Source of the DNA: JBBPYR01 sp038199755
Lineage (GTDB): Bacteria > Chloroflexota > Ktedonobacteria > Ktedonobacterales > Ktedonobacteraceae
Direction of reading: 5' to 3'
Length of the DNA: 5,117 bases
Assembly: GCA_038199755.1 (NCBI GenBank)
Contig: JBBPYR010000290.1
Location: forward strand, 1-5,117
In this document: piece after piece, positions 4,064 through 5,117 of the stretch
How positions within the stretch are numbered: position 1 is the first letter of the stretch
Layout: the number at the start of each line of letters is the position of its first letter
Position numbers and translations under genes: made by a program
Notes under the pieces: model-generated
What the model was told of the DNA's origin: nothing
Databases searched by the model: none
The model's input: the letters and a program-made list of their open reading frames with translations, nothing else

Positions 4064-4924
4064 TCAATTTGTTCGCGGTGGCCCTTGTTTGATACGGGTG
4101 CGAACATCCTCGAGCGTAGGATGAAAGTCAGGGGACGGCCACATGCTTTCCATCCACCAGGTGATGCCCGCCGCGATCCATGGTGCAAGCTGCTGCGCAC
4201 CTTTTTCACGGTTGGTGCCGGGTGTTTGACCTTCCCAGATGATATCGAAGGGGGTCTTCAACGTGCGATACTCAGTGATATAAGCGTTCATATCTTGTAT
4301 GTCTTGTGGTGTAATTTCGCCCACTGTGCCATCGTCATTCAGTTTGTTTGGCAACAAACCATCATACTTGAGGACGCGCTGCAGTGATTTCTTTCTGGGC
4401 CACGCGCCGACAACCCAGATGGGAATGCGTGGTTCCTGCACGGGTGGTGGCAAGAAGACCATCTCCTGCAAGTGATAGTGGCTGCCGTCAAAGTGAAAGG
4501 GCTGACCGCTCCACAGGCCAGTGATAATGGCAAGGCTTTCATCGAGGAGTTGGGCGCGTGTCTTGCGGTCTGTTGCCTCGCCAACCTTGCCAAAGCCTGC
4601 ATCGTCTAGCGCGCCCAGACCTACGGGCAAAATGAGTCGCCCATGCGAAAGTTGATCGACGGTCATGGTTTCGCGGGCAACCTTCCAGGGACGCCGCCGC
4701 GATAAGGGTGTAATCATAGTGCCGAGTTTGATACGTTGGGTGCGAACGGCCATCGCCCCCAGCATCACCCACGGATCGAACGCGGGCATCATGGGATCAA
4801 GTTCACTATCGATGTAGATGCAATCGGGAATAAAGACACCATCCCATCCCGCTTGCTCCGCCTCGTATGCTAACTCGACCAGGGTTGTAATCTTGCCGCC
4901 AGGAATAACAAAGCCATACTGCAT
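4064..4924 (-). CDS. LLM-class flavin-dependent oxidoreductase (luciferase-like, FMN or F420), 286 aa
   Basis: The ATG at 4924 follows AAAGGAG with an 8-base spacer. The protein belongs to the bacterial-luciferase-like TIM-barrel superfamily, cytoplasmic oxidoreductases using FMNH2 or coenzyme F420. Supporting segments in order are MQYGFVIPGG (1-10), LAYEAEQAGWDGVFIPD (18-34), FDPWVMLGAMAVRTQRIKLGTMITPLSRRRPWKVARE (49-85), the family-typical TVDQLSHGRLILPVGLGALDD (88-108), a helix LLDESLAIITGLWSG (126-140) followed by FHFDGSHYHL, and PPPVQEPRIPIWVVGAWPRK (159-178). Size is slightly short for the family (often about 290-350 aa), with a compact C-terminus, but nothing is broken. Substrate and cofactor cannot be read from sequence; F420-dependent reductase is plausible. 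It stands alone, with an inverted-repeat promoter region upstream and no clear hairpin terminator before the next leftward gene, 259 bases away. Confidence 0.93.
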   Translation of the reverse strand: MQYGFVIPGGKITTLVELAYEAEQAGWDGVFIPDCIYIDSELDPMMPAFDPWVMLGAMAVRTQRIKLGTMITPLSRRRPWKVARETMTVDQLSHGRLILPVGLGALDDAGFGKVGEATDRKTRAQLLDESLAIITGLWSGQPFHFDGSHYHLQEMVFLPPPVQEPRIPIWVVGAWPRKKSLQRVLKYDGLLPNKLNDDGTVGEITPQDIQDMNAYITEYRTLKTPFDIIWEGQTPGTNREKGAQQLAPWIAAGITWWMESMWPSPDFHPTLEDVRTRIKQGPPRTN

Positions 4925-4949
4925 ATAGCACGCTCCTTTCTTTTGTTCA

Positions 4950-4982
4950 AGTATAGCGGCCCTTCATGACATCTCCTGTCAT
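4950..4982 (-). promoter_or_regulatory. Oxidoreductase -10 candidate with ATGACA-N5-TGTCAT operator
   Basis: On the minus strand TATACT (4950-4955, five of six) lies 26 bases upstream of the start codon; no good -35 is present at the right distance. Immediately upstream is an inverted repeat, ATGACA (4966-4971) and TGTCAT (4977-4982) with 5 bases between. A second pair, GTTCAA (4945-4950) and TTGAAC (4985-4990), encloses it. The arrangement suggests a dimeric repressor site over the promoter spacer. Confidence 0.45.
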
Positions 4983-5069
4983 ATTTGAACCGGTATGGCT
5001 CTTTTCCCTTTGTGTTCTACGTATGGAGGTGGCATTGAGATGATGGTCTGTAAGCGCGATGGCTTCTTA

Positions 5070-5117
5070 TGGCATAATATTCCAATACTTGCTGTCAAAG
5101 TTGGTTAGCAAGGGAGA
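5070..5117 (+). promoter_or_regulatory. Possible rightward promoter and ribosome binding site for a gene beyond the window
   Basis: TGGCATAAT (5070-5078) looks like an extended -10 box (TGn plus CATAAT, five of six). The window ends in AAGGGAGA, a good Shine-Dalgarno shape, suggesting a start codon just after 5117. No coding frame of any length is seen in 4925-5117. This is suggestive only. Confidence 0.3.

Noticed and set aside
4058..4387. 109-aa rightward frame opposite the end of the oxidoreductase gene
   Set aside because: It is antisense to a well-supported LLM oxidoreductase gene and encodes nothing recognisable.
5043..5111. 22-aa rightward frame near the right edge
   Set aside because: It is too short, lacks a ribosome binding site, and ends before the window does; the region is better explained as upstream DNA of a gene outside the window.

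Overview
The window reads as chromosomal DNA from a Chloroflexota bacterium, most likely Ktedonobacteria. This is an inference from gene content (an effector-associated-constant-component-like small protein, an LLM flavin oxidoreductase, an A-type iron-sulfur carrier), from the dispersed GC-rich intergenic repeats, and from Shine-Dalgarno-led genes separated by 200-300 bp gaps. No rRNA, tRNA, CRISPR array, transposase or phage gene was seen.

Layout from left to right. Bases 1-362 hold no convincing gene; they carry two diverged copies of a GC-rich repeat and a 27-bp solo copy of a second repeat. A 111-aa rightward gene (363-698) resembles the EACC1 family. It converges with a leftward ROK-family gene (715-1680) that has kept the zinc cluster but lost several sugar and ATP motifs. 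A 22-bp palindrome of TetR-operator type (1707-1728) lies just upstream of the ROK start. A rightward promoter candidate then leads into a two-gene operon: a 176-aa protein of unknown function with a His/Cys cluster (1968-2498), and a 121-aa receiver-like protein with Asn where the phospho-acceptor Asp would be (2520-2885).

After the operon, a long hairpin repeat (2955-3040) reuses the 27-bp element seen at the left edge. Everything to its right is leftward: a 69-aa Arg/aromatic-rich small protein (3099-3308), a strong intrinsic terminator (3349-3394), an IscA/ErpA-type carrier with a second CGCGH motif at its C-terminus (3427-3804), and an LLM-class flavin-dependent oxidoreductase (4064-4924). 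The gap before the carrier contains two tandem promoter candidates and several inverted repeats. The right edge (4925-5117) holds the oxidoreductase promoter region and possibly the rightward promoter and ribosome binding site of a gene beginning outside the window.

The genes do not form one pathway. The only clear operon is the 1968-2885 pair, which may be a small regulatory or sensing module. No complete new system is demonstrable. The best leads are the orphan EACC1-like protein, the unknown/pseudo-receiver pair, the duplicated cysteine motif in the carrier, and the degenerate ROK protein beside a perfect palindrome.
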